From positions 1 through 38,599 of the forward strand of contig DAOUAM010000088.1 of NCBI GenBank assembly GCA_034433305.1: a stretch of 38,599 nucleotides of DNA. Reading direction: 5' to 3'. The notes under the pieces were generated by a model, which saw only the letters and a program-made list of their open reading frames with translations, did no database searches and was not told the DNA's origin. Of this stretch, positions 1 through 6,775 are shown piece by piece. The DNA is from DAOUAM01 sp034433305. GTDB taxonomy: Bacteria; Chloroflexota; Dehalococcoidia; Lucifugimonadales; DAOUAM01. The position numbers and the translations under genes were made by a program. Position 1 is the stretch's first letter; each line of letters begins with the position of its first letter.

Positions 1-834
1 GCCGATGAAGTGGAGGACGAGGACTCTGAGGAGTCCGAGATAGAGGACGAGGAAGCGGAAGAAGAGGGCGCTGGTGACTCGGACGAGGAAGGCGAGCTGG
101 AGGAGCACAGTGAGGGGGATGAGTCCAGCGATTCCAGCGAGGAAGAAGCCTTGGACGACTCCTCTGACCAGGACGATAGCTCAGAGGAGGCCAGCGAGAC
201 ATCCAGCCCGGACGAGGAAGCTGAGGCCGGCGAGGGCGACCAGGCTGAGGACGTCGAGGAAGACGAGGACGCCGGCGAAGAAGATGAGCAGCCTCTGGTG
301 CTTCGCTCGGCCACCGCGCTGAAGGTACTGGTGGTGCCAGGCAAGGCCACCCGGACCCACGCCCACGCCATCGTCAAGGGCATAGAGAAGGGCAAGCTCC
401 AGGTCATAGGCAGGGACGGCCAGATCGTCCTGCTGGACGATACCTCGGGCCAGGGCGGCCTGGTGGAGTCCGGCGATGACGTGGTGCTGATAGTCCGCAG
501 CAAGGACGGCCGTCCGGGCCAGTACGAGGTGCGCGGCGCCATGCGCGCCAGCGACCTCAAGGAGCGCCTGCAAGAGTACGCCCAGCGCATGGAGACCAAG
601 GGCAAGAAAGAGCTGGTGGAGCGCATCAGAGAGAAGGCCAGGAAGTACGAGGAGCAGCTCCAGGAGCGCCTGGAGAAGCTGCGCGCCCGCGCCTCTGACC
701 AGACCGCCACCGAGATAGACAAGGCGCTGGAAAAGCTGCGCCACAAGGGCCAGCAGGCCCTCCAGGGCGGCGAAGACAATGACAACGGCGGCCACGGACA
801 CGGCGGCAAGGAGCGCGGCGGCAAGGACCGCTAG
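1..834 (+). CDS. Acidic low-complexity protein with a charged helical C-terminus (5' end missing)
   Basis: The reading frame is open at the first base, so the true start lies outside the window and at least 277 residues remain. The first ~95 visible residues are almost entirely Glu, Asp, Ser, Ala and Gly. A short compact segment of about 90 residues follows, rich in Val, Ile and Gly and probably beta (it begins near LVLRSATALKVLVV), then a highly charged helical stretch of about 70 residues (RLQEYAQRMETKG onward), and a His/Gly/Lys-rich tail. The layout loosely recalls secreted Chloroflexota and actinobacterial proteins with DUF5666/DUF5667-like parts, but I cannot confirm a family. No enzyme motif is visible. 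The gene is convergent with the ribokinase-like gene, with a large inverted repeat between them. The reading frame is secure; the function is unknown. Confidence 0.75.
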   Translation, partial: ADEVEDEDSEESEIEDEEAEEEGAGDSDEEGELEEHSEGDESSDSSEEEALDDSSDQDDSSEEASETSSPDEEAEAGEGDQAEDVEEDEDAGEEDEQPLVLRSATALKVLVVPGKATRTHAHAIVKGIEKGKLQVIGRDGQIVLLDDTSGQGGLVESGDDVVLIVRSKDGRPGQYEVRGAMRASDLKERLQEYAQRMETKGKKELVERIREKARKYEEQLQERLEKLRARASDQTATEIDKALEKLRHKGQQALQGGEDNDNGGHGHGGKERGGKDR

Positions 835-856
835 CAGCCAGCAAGACTGGAACTTC

Positions 857-930
857 AGCTATCAGCCATCAGCGTTCAGCGCACCCCCCACGAGCTGGGA
901 AGGGAAGCTGACTGCTGATGGCTGATAGCT
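857..930. repeat. 17-bp perfect inverted repeat between convergent genes
   Basis: The arm AGCTATCAGCCATCAGC (857-873) is the exact reverse complement of 914-930. Two mismatches inward the pairing resumes for five more bases (TCAGC/GCTGA). The 40-base spacer makes this longer than a usual terminator. The arm contains TCAGCTATCAGCCATCAGC-like text that I recall as a dispersed palindromic repeat in several bacterial phyla. It lies between two converging genes, and its right arm reaches the stop codon of the minus-strand gene. It could act as a bidirectional terminator or be a REP-like element. Confidence 0.75.
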
Positions 931-1871
931 CACCCCGGCTGACTTGCCATCAGCGCCTCAACTTCCTGGCGCGTGGGCATGGCTTCCTGGGCGCCGGGCC
1001 GCGTGACAGCCAGGGCGCCGGCGGCAGCCCCAAAGCGGACCGCTTCCTTCAGGCTTCGGCCCTCGGCAAGGGCCACCGTCAGCGCGCCGCCAAAGGCGTC
1101 GCCGGCGGCCACTGTGTCCACCACTGTCACCCGATAGGCCGGCACATAGCCGCTATCGTCCCTGGACGCATAGCAGGCCCCCTGCTCGCCCAGCTTGACT
1201 ACCGCCGCTGCCGCGCCCATTTCCAGCAGCGCCTCCGCCGCGACTCTGGCCGACGCCACGTCCACGACCTCAATGCCCGTCAGTACCGTGGCCTCGGTCT
1301 GGTTAGGCGTCAGCACATCCACGGCCCTGTAAGCCTCCGCCGGCAGCGCCCGCGCCGGCGCCGGGTCCCAGACCACCCGCACGCCCCTGGCCCTGGCGTA
1401 ACGCGCCGCCTCCAGCGACACCTCCAGCGGCACCTCAAGCTGAAGCATGAGGCCATCGGCGCTGGTCAGCGCGGCCCTGGCGGCCTCAAGCTGGGACTGG
1501 TCGCAGGCCATGTTGGCGCCGTACACCGCGATGATGCGGTTCTGCCCGGCTGCGTCCACAATTATCATGGCGATGCCCGACGAGGCCCACGGGTCCTCGG
1601 CGACGGCGCTGACATCAACGCCGCTGGCCTCCAGGCCGGCCTTCAGCACAGGGCCGAAGGCGTCCCTGCCCACGCGGCCCACCATCCTGGCCCTGGCGCC
1701 CAGCCTGGCGACGGCTACAGCCTGGTTGGCGCCCTTGCCGCCAGGGGCCGTGAAGAAGCGCTGGCCCACCACTGTCTCGCCTGCCACCGGCACCCTGGCG
1801 GTGATGGCGACCAGGTCCATGTTGATGCTACCCAGCACGACGATGGTGGGCTGCCTGCGTCGTGCGCTCAT
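930..1871 (-). CDS. rbsK: PfkB-family carbohydrate kinase, ribokinase-like
   Basis: A 313-residue cytoplasmic sugar kinase expected to phosphorylate ribose or a related sugar or nucleoside with ATP. The N-terminal signature GSINMDL (about 14-20), the sugar-binding GGKGANQ (44-50) and the C-terminal PfkB motif DTVAAGDAF, with the catalytic Asp near residue 258, are all intact, and the length is normal for ribokinase. I chose the ATG at 1871 over a GTG at 1883. It has GGGAGG just upstream and overlaps the stop of the preceding HAD gene as ATGA, the usual sign of translational coupling. The pairing with a sugar-phosphatase-like HAD protein suggests joint handling of a phosphosugar. Ribose specificity is only inferred; adenosine- or fructose-type members share these motifs. 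Confidence 0.88.
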   Translation of the reverse strand: MSARRRQPTIVVLGSINMDLVAITARVPVAGETVVGQRFFTAPGGKGANQAVAVARLGARARMVGRVGRDAFGPVLKAGLEASGVDVSAVAEDPWASSGIAMIIVDAAGQNRIIAVYGANMACDQSQLEAARAALTSADGLMLQLEVPLEVSLEAARYARARGVRVVWDPAPARALPAEAYRAVDVLTPNQTEATVLTGIEVVDVASARVAAEALLEMGAAAAVVKLGEQGACYASRDDSGYVPAYRVTVVDTVAAGDAFGGALTVALAEGRSLKEAVRFGAAAGALAVTRPGAQEAMPTRQEVEALMASQPG

Positions 1872-2704
1872 GGCGCCTCCCACCCTCTGGCTGGCCTGCT
1901 ACCCACAAGGCCCCTATCCAGCAATTCCTCCAGGACCTGGGCCACGCCGTCCTGCTCGATGGGCGGCGCCACCCTGTCCGCAGCCTCCAGCACTTCGGGC
2001 ACCGCGCCGCCGATGGCGACTCCCAGGCCGGCCCAGCGCAGCATGTGGACGTCATTATAGCCATTGCCGAAGGCTATGGTCTCCTCCTGCCGGACGCCCA
2101 GGTACCGGCACAGCCAGGCCAGCGCCTTGTCCTTGCCGCCATCGGGATGCAGTATCTCGCAGAAGTGGGGCAGGGAGCGCGTCACGTGGAGCCGGGAGTT
2201 AAAGGTACCCCTCAGCTCCAGTTCGAGGCGGTAGACCACCTGCTCGTCGCCCACCACCACCAGGCGCGTCAGCCCGTTAGCGGCGAACGCCCGCAGGTCC
2301 ACCACGTTGACGGTCACCTGGTTGCGCTGGCCGTAGCCCTGTGCCCAGGGCGTGAGCTTGCTGGTGTACACCTGGTCGCCGTGATAGCCGACGACTTCCA
2401 GGCCCCAGGACTCCAGGGCATCCAGCGCCTCCCGGGCCATATCCGCCGTCAGCGGGCGGTGCCACAGTACCTTGCCAGTGACCGGGTCGGCGATGTGTGC
2501 CCCCTGGAAGGAGGCAATGGGACACGTCAGCCCCAGGTCGGCGCAGGACCTGACGGCGGAGCGGAACATCCGGCCCGTGGCCAGGGTGACGTACGCCCCC
2601 GCCTCCCTCACCCTGGCAATAGCCTGGCGCGTCCGCTCCGAAAGCGGGTGCTCCTGGCTGCGGATGGTGCCATCTATGTCCAGTGCAATGAGTCTGTAGC
2701 CCAT
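1868..2704 (-). CDS. HAD-superfamily phosphatase, Cof type
   Basis: A 278-residue cytoplasmic hydrolase of the Cof/YidA subgroup, which removes phosphate from sugar phosphates and similar small molecules. Motif I is DIDGT (nucleophile Asp9, acid/base Asp11). The conserved Lys lies in GGKDKALAWL. Motif IV is GNGYND (about 213-218), with Asn where many relatives have Asp. The ~100-residue insert between the motifs is the C2B-type cap. An upstream extension stays open to 2926 but looks non-coding, so I start at the ATG at 2704, where family homology begins; the ribosome-binding site there is weak. It is the first gene of a two-gene operon with the kinase, overlapping by four bases. Substrate unknown. 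Confidence 0.87.
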   Translation of the reverse strand: MGYRLIALDIDGTIRSQEHPLSERTRQAIARVREAGAYVTLATGRMFRSAVRSCADLGLTCPIASFQGAHIADPVTGKVLWHRPLTADMAREALDALESWGLEVVGYHGDQVYTSKLTPWAQGYGQRNQVTVNVVDLRAFAANGLTRLVVVGDEQVVYRLELELRGTFNSRLHVTRSLPHFCEILHPDGGKDKALAWLCRYLGVRQEETIAFGNGYNDVHMLRWAGLGVAIGGAVPEVLEAADRVAPPIEQDGVAQVLEELLDRGLVGSRPARGWEAP

Positions 2705-2745
2705 GGAGTAACCCTGGCCCACGGCAGTGCTGGGCACCGGGACTG

Positions 2746-2754
2746 TGGTAGAAT
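2746..2754 (+). promoter_or_regulatory. Extended -10 promoter, TGG-TAGAAT
   Basis: TGGTAGAAT fits a TGN extended -10 box (TAGAAT, 5 of 6 to TATAAT). There is no credible -35 at 16-18 bases. Transcription would begin near 2761, about 35 bases before the small ORF at 2795. The same element form recurs in other gaps of this window. Confidence 0.5.
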
Positions 2755-2794
2755 TGGCGTCTGTCTGGAGTGTGGCCTGAGAGAAGGGACAAGG

Positions 2795-2887
2795 ATGCGA
2801 CGGAGAATCTCGCCCCGTGCGGTCTGGTGGCTGGTGGTGCTGGGTGTGACCCTGTTCATCCTCATCATGGCCCTGAGGGAGACATAA
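2795..2887 (+). CDS. Putative 30-residue single-pass membrane peptide
   Basis: A short ORF with an ATG five bases after an AGAAGGGA-type ribosome-binding site and an extended -10 box about 40 bases upstream. The product begins with a basic cluster (MRRRISPR), continues with about 18 uninterrupted hydrophobic residues (WWLVVLGVTLFILIMAL), and ends with a short charged tail. This predicts one membrane helix with the N-terminus inside. Most third codon positions are G or C, as in neighbouring real genes. It lies between the divergent HAD gene and the enolase-family gene. I recognise no family. The combination of promoter, ribosome-binding site, codon use and TM segment is better than chance, but conservation is untested. 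Confidence 0.45.
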   Translation: MRRRISPRAVWWLVVLGVTLFILIMALRET

Positions 2888-2927
2888 GAGAGGCAGCCCC
2901 CTACTCATGGGCCGCCGCCAAGCCATA

Positions 2928-2936
2928 TGTTATACC
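2928..2936 (+). promoter_or_regulatory. Possible extended -10 for the enolase-family gene
   Basis: TGTTATACC matches TGN followed by TATACC, about 75 bases before the start at 3013. No -35 box is evident. The match is moderate and is supported mainly by its resemblance to other extended -10 sites here. Confidence 0.3.
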
Positions 2937-3012
2937 ATGCGCAACGCCACGTGCGAAGTGGCCTGCGGCCACGATACCCAGCCCAAGAAAGCAACCGGCG
3001 CGAGGAGGGACT

Positions 3013-4101
3013 ATGAAGGTAGCAGGATTCAGCACCCGTGTGGTGAGCATACCTCGTGAGCGAGGCCCCCTGGGCGAAGGCCCCGGCTCCGCTGCTTCCA
3101 GCTTTGTGACCCTGAAACTAAGGACCGACGATGGCATTGAGGGCATCGGCTACGCCGGGTTTGCCAGCGGCGTGATGCGCAAGGCGCTGAAGGCCGCCGT
3201 GGACGCGCTGGCCGAGCTTGCCATTGGCCAGGACCCGCTGAAGGTCGAGGCCATCGGCGCCAGGCTGCTGTCGCTGGGCGGCGGTGGCGCTCCTGCCGGC
3301 CTGGTCACCCGGGCCGTGGCCGCCATTGACGTGGCCCTGTGGGACATCAATGGCAAGGCCCTGGGCCAGCCGGTGTACAGGCTGCTGGGGGGCTTCCGCG
3401 ACCACGTGCCCACCTATGCCAGCGGCCACCTGTGGCGCACCTACGACCTGAAGGCGCTGGCGGATACAGCGCCCCGGCTGGTGGAGCAGGGCTTCCGCGC
3501 CATGAAGTTCCGCCTGGGTGCCGAGGACAGCCCGGCCAAGGAGATCGCCCGCATGCGGGTGATGCGCGAGGCCGTGGGCGACGGCATTGACCTGATGATT
3601 GACATCAACCAGGGCTGGAATGTCAACCAGGCCATCACCATTGGCCGCGAGATGGCAAAGTACAACATCTTCTGGCTGGAAGACCCAATCCAGCACCAGG
3701 ACTACGAGGGCCTGGCCCGCATCGCCGACGCCCTGGACACGCCCATCGCCGCCGGCGAGTACCACTATGGCATTATCCCATTCCGCTACATGCTGGAGCA
3801 CCGCTCGGTGGACATCGTCATGGTGGACCTGCTGCGGGCCGGTGGCATCACTCAGTGGATGAAGGTGGCCCACATGGCCGAGGCCTTCAACCTGCCCGTG
3901 GTAAGCCACCTGGCGACGGAGGTGCTGGCACACTGCATCGCCGCCGTGCCCAACGGCCTCACGGTGGAGCACATGCCCTGGACGTTCCCCATGTTCAAAG
4001 AAGTACCACGGGTGGAGAAGGGCGAGCTGGTGCTGCCCCAATCGCCCGGCCTGGGCCTGGAGTTCGACGAGGACGCGCTGAGGAAGTACGCTGTGGAATA
4101 G
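3013..4101 (+). CDS. Enolase-superfamily (mandelate racemase/muconate lactonizing type) enzyme
   Basis: A 362-residue cytoplasmic enzyme that would abstract a proton next to a carboxylate, acting as an acid-sugar dehydratase, racemase or cycloisomerase. The start at 3013 has AGGAGGG upstream. The N-terminal capping domain spans about 1-125 and the barrel follows. Metal ligands fit Asp197 (DINQGW), Glu223 (WLEDP) and Glu249 (AAGEY). His299 in VVSHLATE is the likely second catalytic base. The first-base motif reads K165-F-R167, so the usual second Lys of K-x-K is Arg. This argues against a plain mandelate racemase and leaves the reaction open. Related COG4948 paralogues are greatly expanded in SAR202-type Chloroflexota. 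No pathway partner lies beside it. Confidence 0.9.
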   Translation: MKVAGFSTRVVSIPRERGPLGEGPGSAASSFVTLKLRTDDGIEGIGYAGFASGVMRKALKAAVDALAELAIGQDPLKVEAIGARLLSLGGGGAPAGLVTRAVAAIDVALWDINGKALGQPVYRLLGGFRDHVPTYASGHLWRTYDLKALADTAPRLVEQGFRAMKFRLGAEDSPAKEIARMRVMREAVGDGIDLMIDINQGWNVNQAITIGREMAKYNIFWLEDPIQHQDYEGLARIADALDTPIAAGEYHYGIIPFRYMLEHRSVDIVMVDLLRAGGITQWMKVAHMAEAFNLPVVSHLATEVLAHCIAAVPNGLTVEHMPWTFPMFKEVPRVEKGELVLPQSPGLGLEFDEDALRKYAVE

Positions 4102-4215
4102 GCTGGAATGGGAAAGGCCCTACTGCTGGCGGGCGCCACAGGGCCAGCTACCTGGGCGCCAGTGCAATGGCCACTCAACTCTCACTCCGCACCTGACGTA
4201 TGTATATATGAGAGG

Positions 4216-4266
4216 GTGTACCCAAAGTCTCGCCCATTGGCAGGACTCATGGTACACATGGGCGAG
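4216..4266 (+). repeat. Two interleaved inverted repeats (mutually exclusive stems)
   Basis: GTGTACC (4216-4222) is complementary to GGTACAC (4251-4257). CTCGCCCAT (4229-4237) is complementary to ATGGGCGAG (4258-4266). The stems interleave and the two right arms touch, so an RNA could form one or the other. The 9-bp pair is unlikely by chance in a gap this size; the 7-bp pair is not. Confidence 0.4.
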
Positions 4267-4315
4267 TTGTGGCTGCATGGCTATCATGCCCCCATTCCCT
4301 CTACAAGCCCGGGCC

Positions 4316-4339
4316 TGTCCTGAGCGTGCCGAAGGGACA
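4316..4339. repeat. Dispersed intergenic repeat containing CCTGAGCGTGCCGAAGGG
   Basis: The core CCTGAGCGTGCCGAAGGG, flanked by complementary TGTCC and GGACA arms, matches a widely scattered intergenic repeat form (CCTGAGC..GTCGAAGGG) seen in many environmental genomes. When mistranslated it gives the familiar spurious CPERAEG peptide. It is non-coding; its role is unknown. Confidence 0.55.
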
Positions 4340-4510
4340 AGCTCTGACCTTCCACCACTGGGGAAGGGACTGTTCTCGCCCCCTCTGGGGGGGGAGCTAG
4401 AGAGTGGGCCAGCCTTGCCTTACCACCGGCGCGGCGCCGATGGGCATCACGTCCCCTGCTAAGGGGTAAGACAAGACTTCCAGCACATCCTCTGAGCGAG
4501 GCAGAGTGGA

Positions 4511-5704
4511 ATGAAGGTGCTTCAGGGCCTGGCTGGAGTGCTACGCTGGCAGGTGGTGGCCGGCCTCGCGGCTATGGCTGCCGCCTGCACGACTGCCTCC
4601 GCCCCAGGCAGCGAGGCAGCCACGCAGGCCAGTCAGACCTTCCACGACCTGCGCACCGCCGGCATATACCAGGTCAGCGCCGGGGGCGGCACCCCCCAGC
4701 TCCTCTTCGAGGGCTTCGTAGGCCACAGCGGAGAGTGGTCGCCGGAGGGGGAGCGACTCGCCTACGTACGCCACGACCGCAGGACAGAGCAGTACTCGGT
4801 CAGGCTCTACGACGCGAAGGCTGGACAGGAGCGAGAGCTGCTCTCCGTGGACCGGAACGGGTATGTCCAGCGCATCGTCTGGTCACCCGATGGCCGTCGC
4901 CTGGCCGCGCTGCTGGAAAGCCAGGGCACGCCGGAGCGCGTCAAGCTGGTGATGCTGACGCCGGAGGCCGACCCGCCAGTGGCCTGGGAAAAGGACCTCA
5001 GCCAGTACAGTTGGGGCCCGGATGTCTACTCCTGGTCCTCCGATGGCCGCTATTTCGCCCTCCTGGACTCATCGGCCGGCAGGCCCGAGGAGACGGTGCT
5101 GCTGGTGCTGACCTCGGAAGGCACGACGGCCCTGGAGTTGGCCCTGGGCCGCGAGTACACCCGTGACAGCCCCATAGCCTGGTCACCCGACAGCAAGCGC
5201 CTCGCCATCGTTCCTACCAGGACGGCCCAGGGCTACAGCAGGACTTCCAGGCTGGACGTGGTCACTGTGGACGTGGAGTCCGGAGAAAAGAAACCGATTT
5301 ACACCAGCGATGACATGTCTGGCTACTTCAATGCCACACACCTGGCCTGGTCCCATGACGGCAGGAGCCTGGCCGTCTCCATATTCCAGGAAAGCGCCGA
5401 GTCCACCAATGAGTCCCGACGGGTGCTTCTTGTCCCGGCGGACGGCCAGGGCGAGGCGCGCAAAGTGGCGGACGGCCTGCTGGCCTCGTCAGACCCTCGC
5501 GTCCTGTCAGAGGACGGGCGCAGGTTGCTGCTCTGGCAGGGGGACAGCGCCGAATCGGGCGCACTCTCGCTGCTTAACATGGAGACGGGCAGCAGCGTTC
5601 CCCTGGGGCCAGTTGACGCGGGTATCGCCTGGTCGCCCGACGGCCAGCGCCTGGCATACCTGCACCAGAGCAGGCTTTACGTGGCCTCGGCCCAGAGGGG
5701 GTAG
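4511..5704 (+). CDS. First piece of the broken propeller gene (signal plus six WSPDG units)
   Basis: As it stands this encodes 397 residues: the lipoprotein-type signal (Cys26), a short linker, and six of the 14 repeat units, ending RLYVASAQRG before TAG. A seven-bladed propeller missing its last unit is unlikely to close, so the product would probably be unstable unless the stop is read through. The start ATG at 4511 has only a weak upstream GAGG. Confidence 0.6.
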   Translation: MKVLQGLAGVLRWQVVAGLAAMAAACTTASAPGSEAATQASQTFHDLRTAGIYQVSAGGGTPQLLFEGFVGHSGEWSPEGERLAYVRHDRRTEQYSVRLYDAKAGQERELLSVDRNGYVQRIVWSPDGRRLAALLESQGTPERVKLVMLTPEADPPVAWEKDLSQYSWGPDVYSWSSDGRYFALLDSSAGRPEETVLLVLTSEGTTALELALGREYTRDSPIAWSPDSKRLAIVPTRTAQGYSRTSRLDVVTVDVESGEKKPIYTSDDMSGYFNATHLAWSHDGRSLAVSIFQESAESTNESRRVLLVPADGQGEARKVADGLLASSDPRVLSEDGRRLLLWQGDSAESGALSLLNMETGSSVPLGPVDAGIAWSPDGQRLAYLHQSRLYVASAQRG

Positions 5705-5713
5705 TCGCGGCTG

Positions 5714-6301
5714 GTGCTGGAGGTGCCTCTGGACTTTGTGGACAACCTGGGCTGGTCGGCAGACGGCAAGTACCTTCGTTTCACCCTGGACCTCTTTGGT
5801 CGGGGCCTGATGGTGCGCGATATGGAGTCCGGCACCGAAAGGCTGCTGGTGCCTGAGGGCCATGAACCATTGTGGTCGCCCACGGGAGAGCGCATCGCCT
5901 TCCTGGGCTACGACTTCCCCGTCTTCGGCCACCTGTACACAGTCCGCGCCGACGGCACCGACCTGCGCCGCCTGGGCAGGGTGGCCATCTCCGATACCCC
6001 GTGGCCCTGCCCTATGGGCATGACCACGGCCTGGTCGCCCGACGGCAGGTATGTGGCCTACAACACCCAGATCGGCGAGAGGTACGGGGAAAGCGGCGTG
6101 TACGTTGCCCCCGCCACCGGGGAGTCGGCGCCGGTGCACCTGGGCGATGGGTACTCACCCTCTTGGTCCCCCGACGGCCGGTGGGTGGCCTTCTCGTGGT
6201 GGGACAACGAACACGCCACCTGCCAGGTGGTGCTGGCCTCGCCCGATGGCAGTGAGCGACGGGTGCTGTGGGAGGGGCTTTCCCCCCCGGTGGTCACCTG
6301 A
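5714..6301 (+). CDS. Middle piece of the broken propeller gene
   Basis: This 195-residue frame is in phase with the first piece across the TAG and begins at an internal GTG with no ribosome-binding site, so independent translation is doubtful. It carries WSPDG-type units 7 to 10 and ends in a short out-of-frame tail after the C7 run. The final units, 11 to 14, are in the next frame up to 6701. Confidence 0.5.
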   Translation: MLEVPLDFVDNLGWSADGKYLRFTLDLFGRGLMVRDMESGTERLLVPEGHEPLWSPTGERIAFLGYDFPVFGHLYTVRADGTDLRRLGRVAISDTPWPCPMGMTTAWSPDGRYVAYNTQIGERYGESGVYVAPATGESAPVHLGDGYSPSWSPDGRWVAFSWWDNEHATCQVVLASPDGSERRVLWEGLSPPVVT

Positions 6302-6775
6302 CGGCACACGAATAGCCTTCCTACACAAGAGGCAGCTATTCCTGGGAGACCCGAAGACAGGCGAGGTCGAAAATGTGCCACTGGTCGGCGTGCCCTCCGA
6401 GGCCTTCTGCTGCAATATGGCCTGGTCGCCCGATGGCCGCTACCTGCTTTTTAACAATCAGGTAATTGACCTGGTCTCGAAGAAGGTGTGCCCTGTGCGT
6501 GGTGGGACAACCTTCGCCATCACCTGGACTCCGGACGGCCGACTGGCCTTCCTGGTACGGAGTCCTGACTACGTTGAGGAGAGGTTCACCATGTTCCCCT
6601 GTAGCGGCCAGGAGCCGGAGCCGCTGGATATAAAGAGCTGGTCATTCCACTGGTCTCCGGACGGGAAGAAGGTGGTATACGAGCCTGACCCGACGCCGTA
6701 AACTCTCGCTCCATCCCGGTACACTCTCCCGTCAAGAAAATAACCGCCTCCTTTAAGCAAAAATGGTATAGTCTG

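Larger units (their letters stand above)
4102..4510. other. 409-base gap with repeats but no supported gene
   Basis: No ORF here has both a ribosome-binding site and protein-like composition. The gap holds an AT-rich patch (near 4200-4210), two competing stems (4216-4266), a dispersed palindromic repeat (4316-4339), and a G-run/C-run stretch near 4378-4400 resembling other intergenic repeats in the window. The promoter of the propeller gene at 4511 is presumably inside, but I cannot place it. Confidence 0.6.
4511..6701 (+). pseudogene. Lipoprotein with two WD40-like (PD40) beta-propellers, broken by a stop and a frameshift
   Basis: Three reading-frame pieces join into one protein of about 729 residues. 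The first 26 residues look like a lipoprotein signal ending at Cys26. Then come 14 regularly spaced WSPDG-type units, the hallmark of TolB/PD40 propellers, which makes two seven-bladed propellers. Piece one ends at an in-frame TAG (5702-5704), and the same frame continues directly, so this is a substitution such as TGG to TAG. Piece two ends at 6301 just after a run of seven Cs (6282-6288). Removing one C gives ...LSPRWSPDGTRIAF and restores the frame to 6701. The cause may be real decay or sequencing/assembly error. An intact version would be an extracytoplasmic binding or scaffold protein. No peptidase or other catalytic domain is attached. Confidence 0.75.

Noticed and set aside
4216..4266. 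H-type pseudoknot from the two interleaved stems
   Set aside because: There are no bases between the two right arms and only six between the left arms, too few to span the stems; alternative stems are the better reading.
4108..4323. A 71-codon plus-strand ORF in the gap after the enolase-family gene
   Set aside because: No ribosome-binding site, repeats run through it, and the composition is not protein-like.
6764..6772. TGGTATAGT extended -10 pointing into the 3' end of the flotillin gene
   Set aside because: It resembles the other promoters, but only antisense flotillin sequence lies downstream and no -35 is present; kept as a note, not as a feature.
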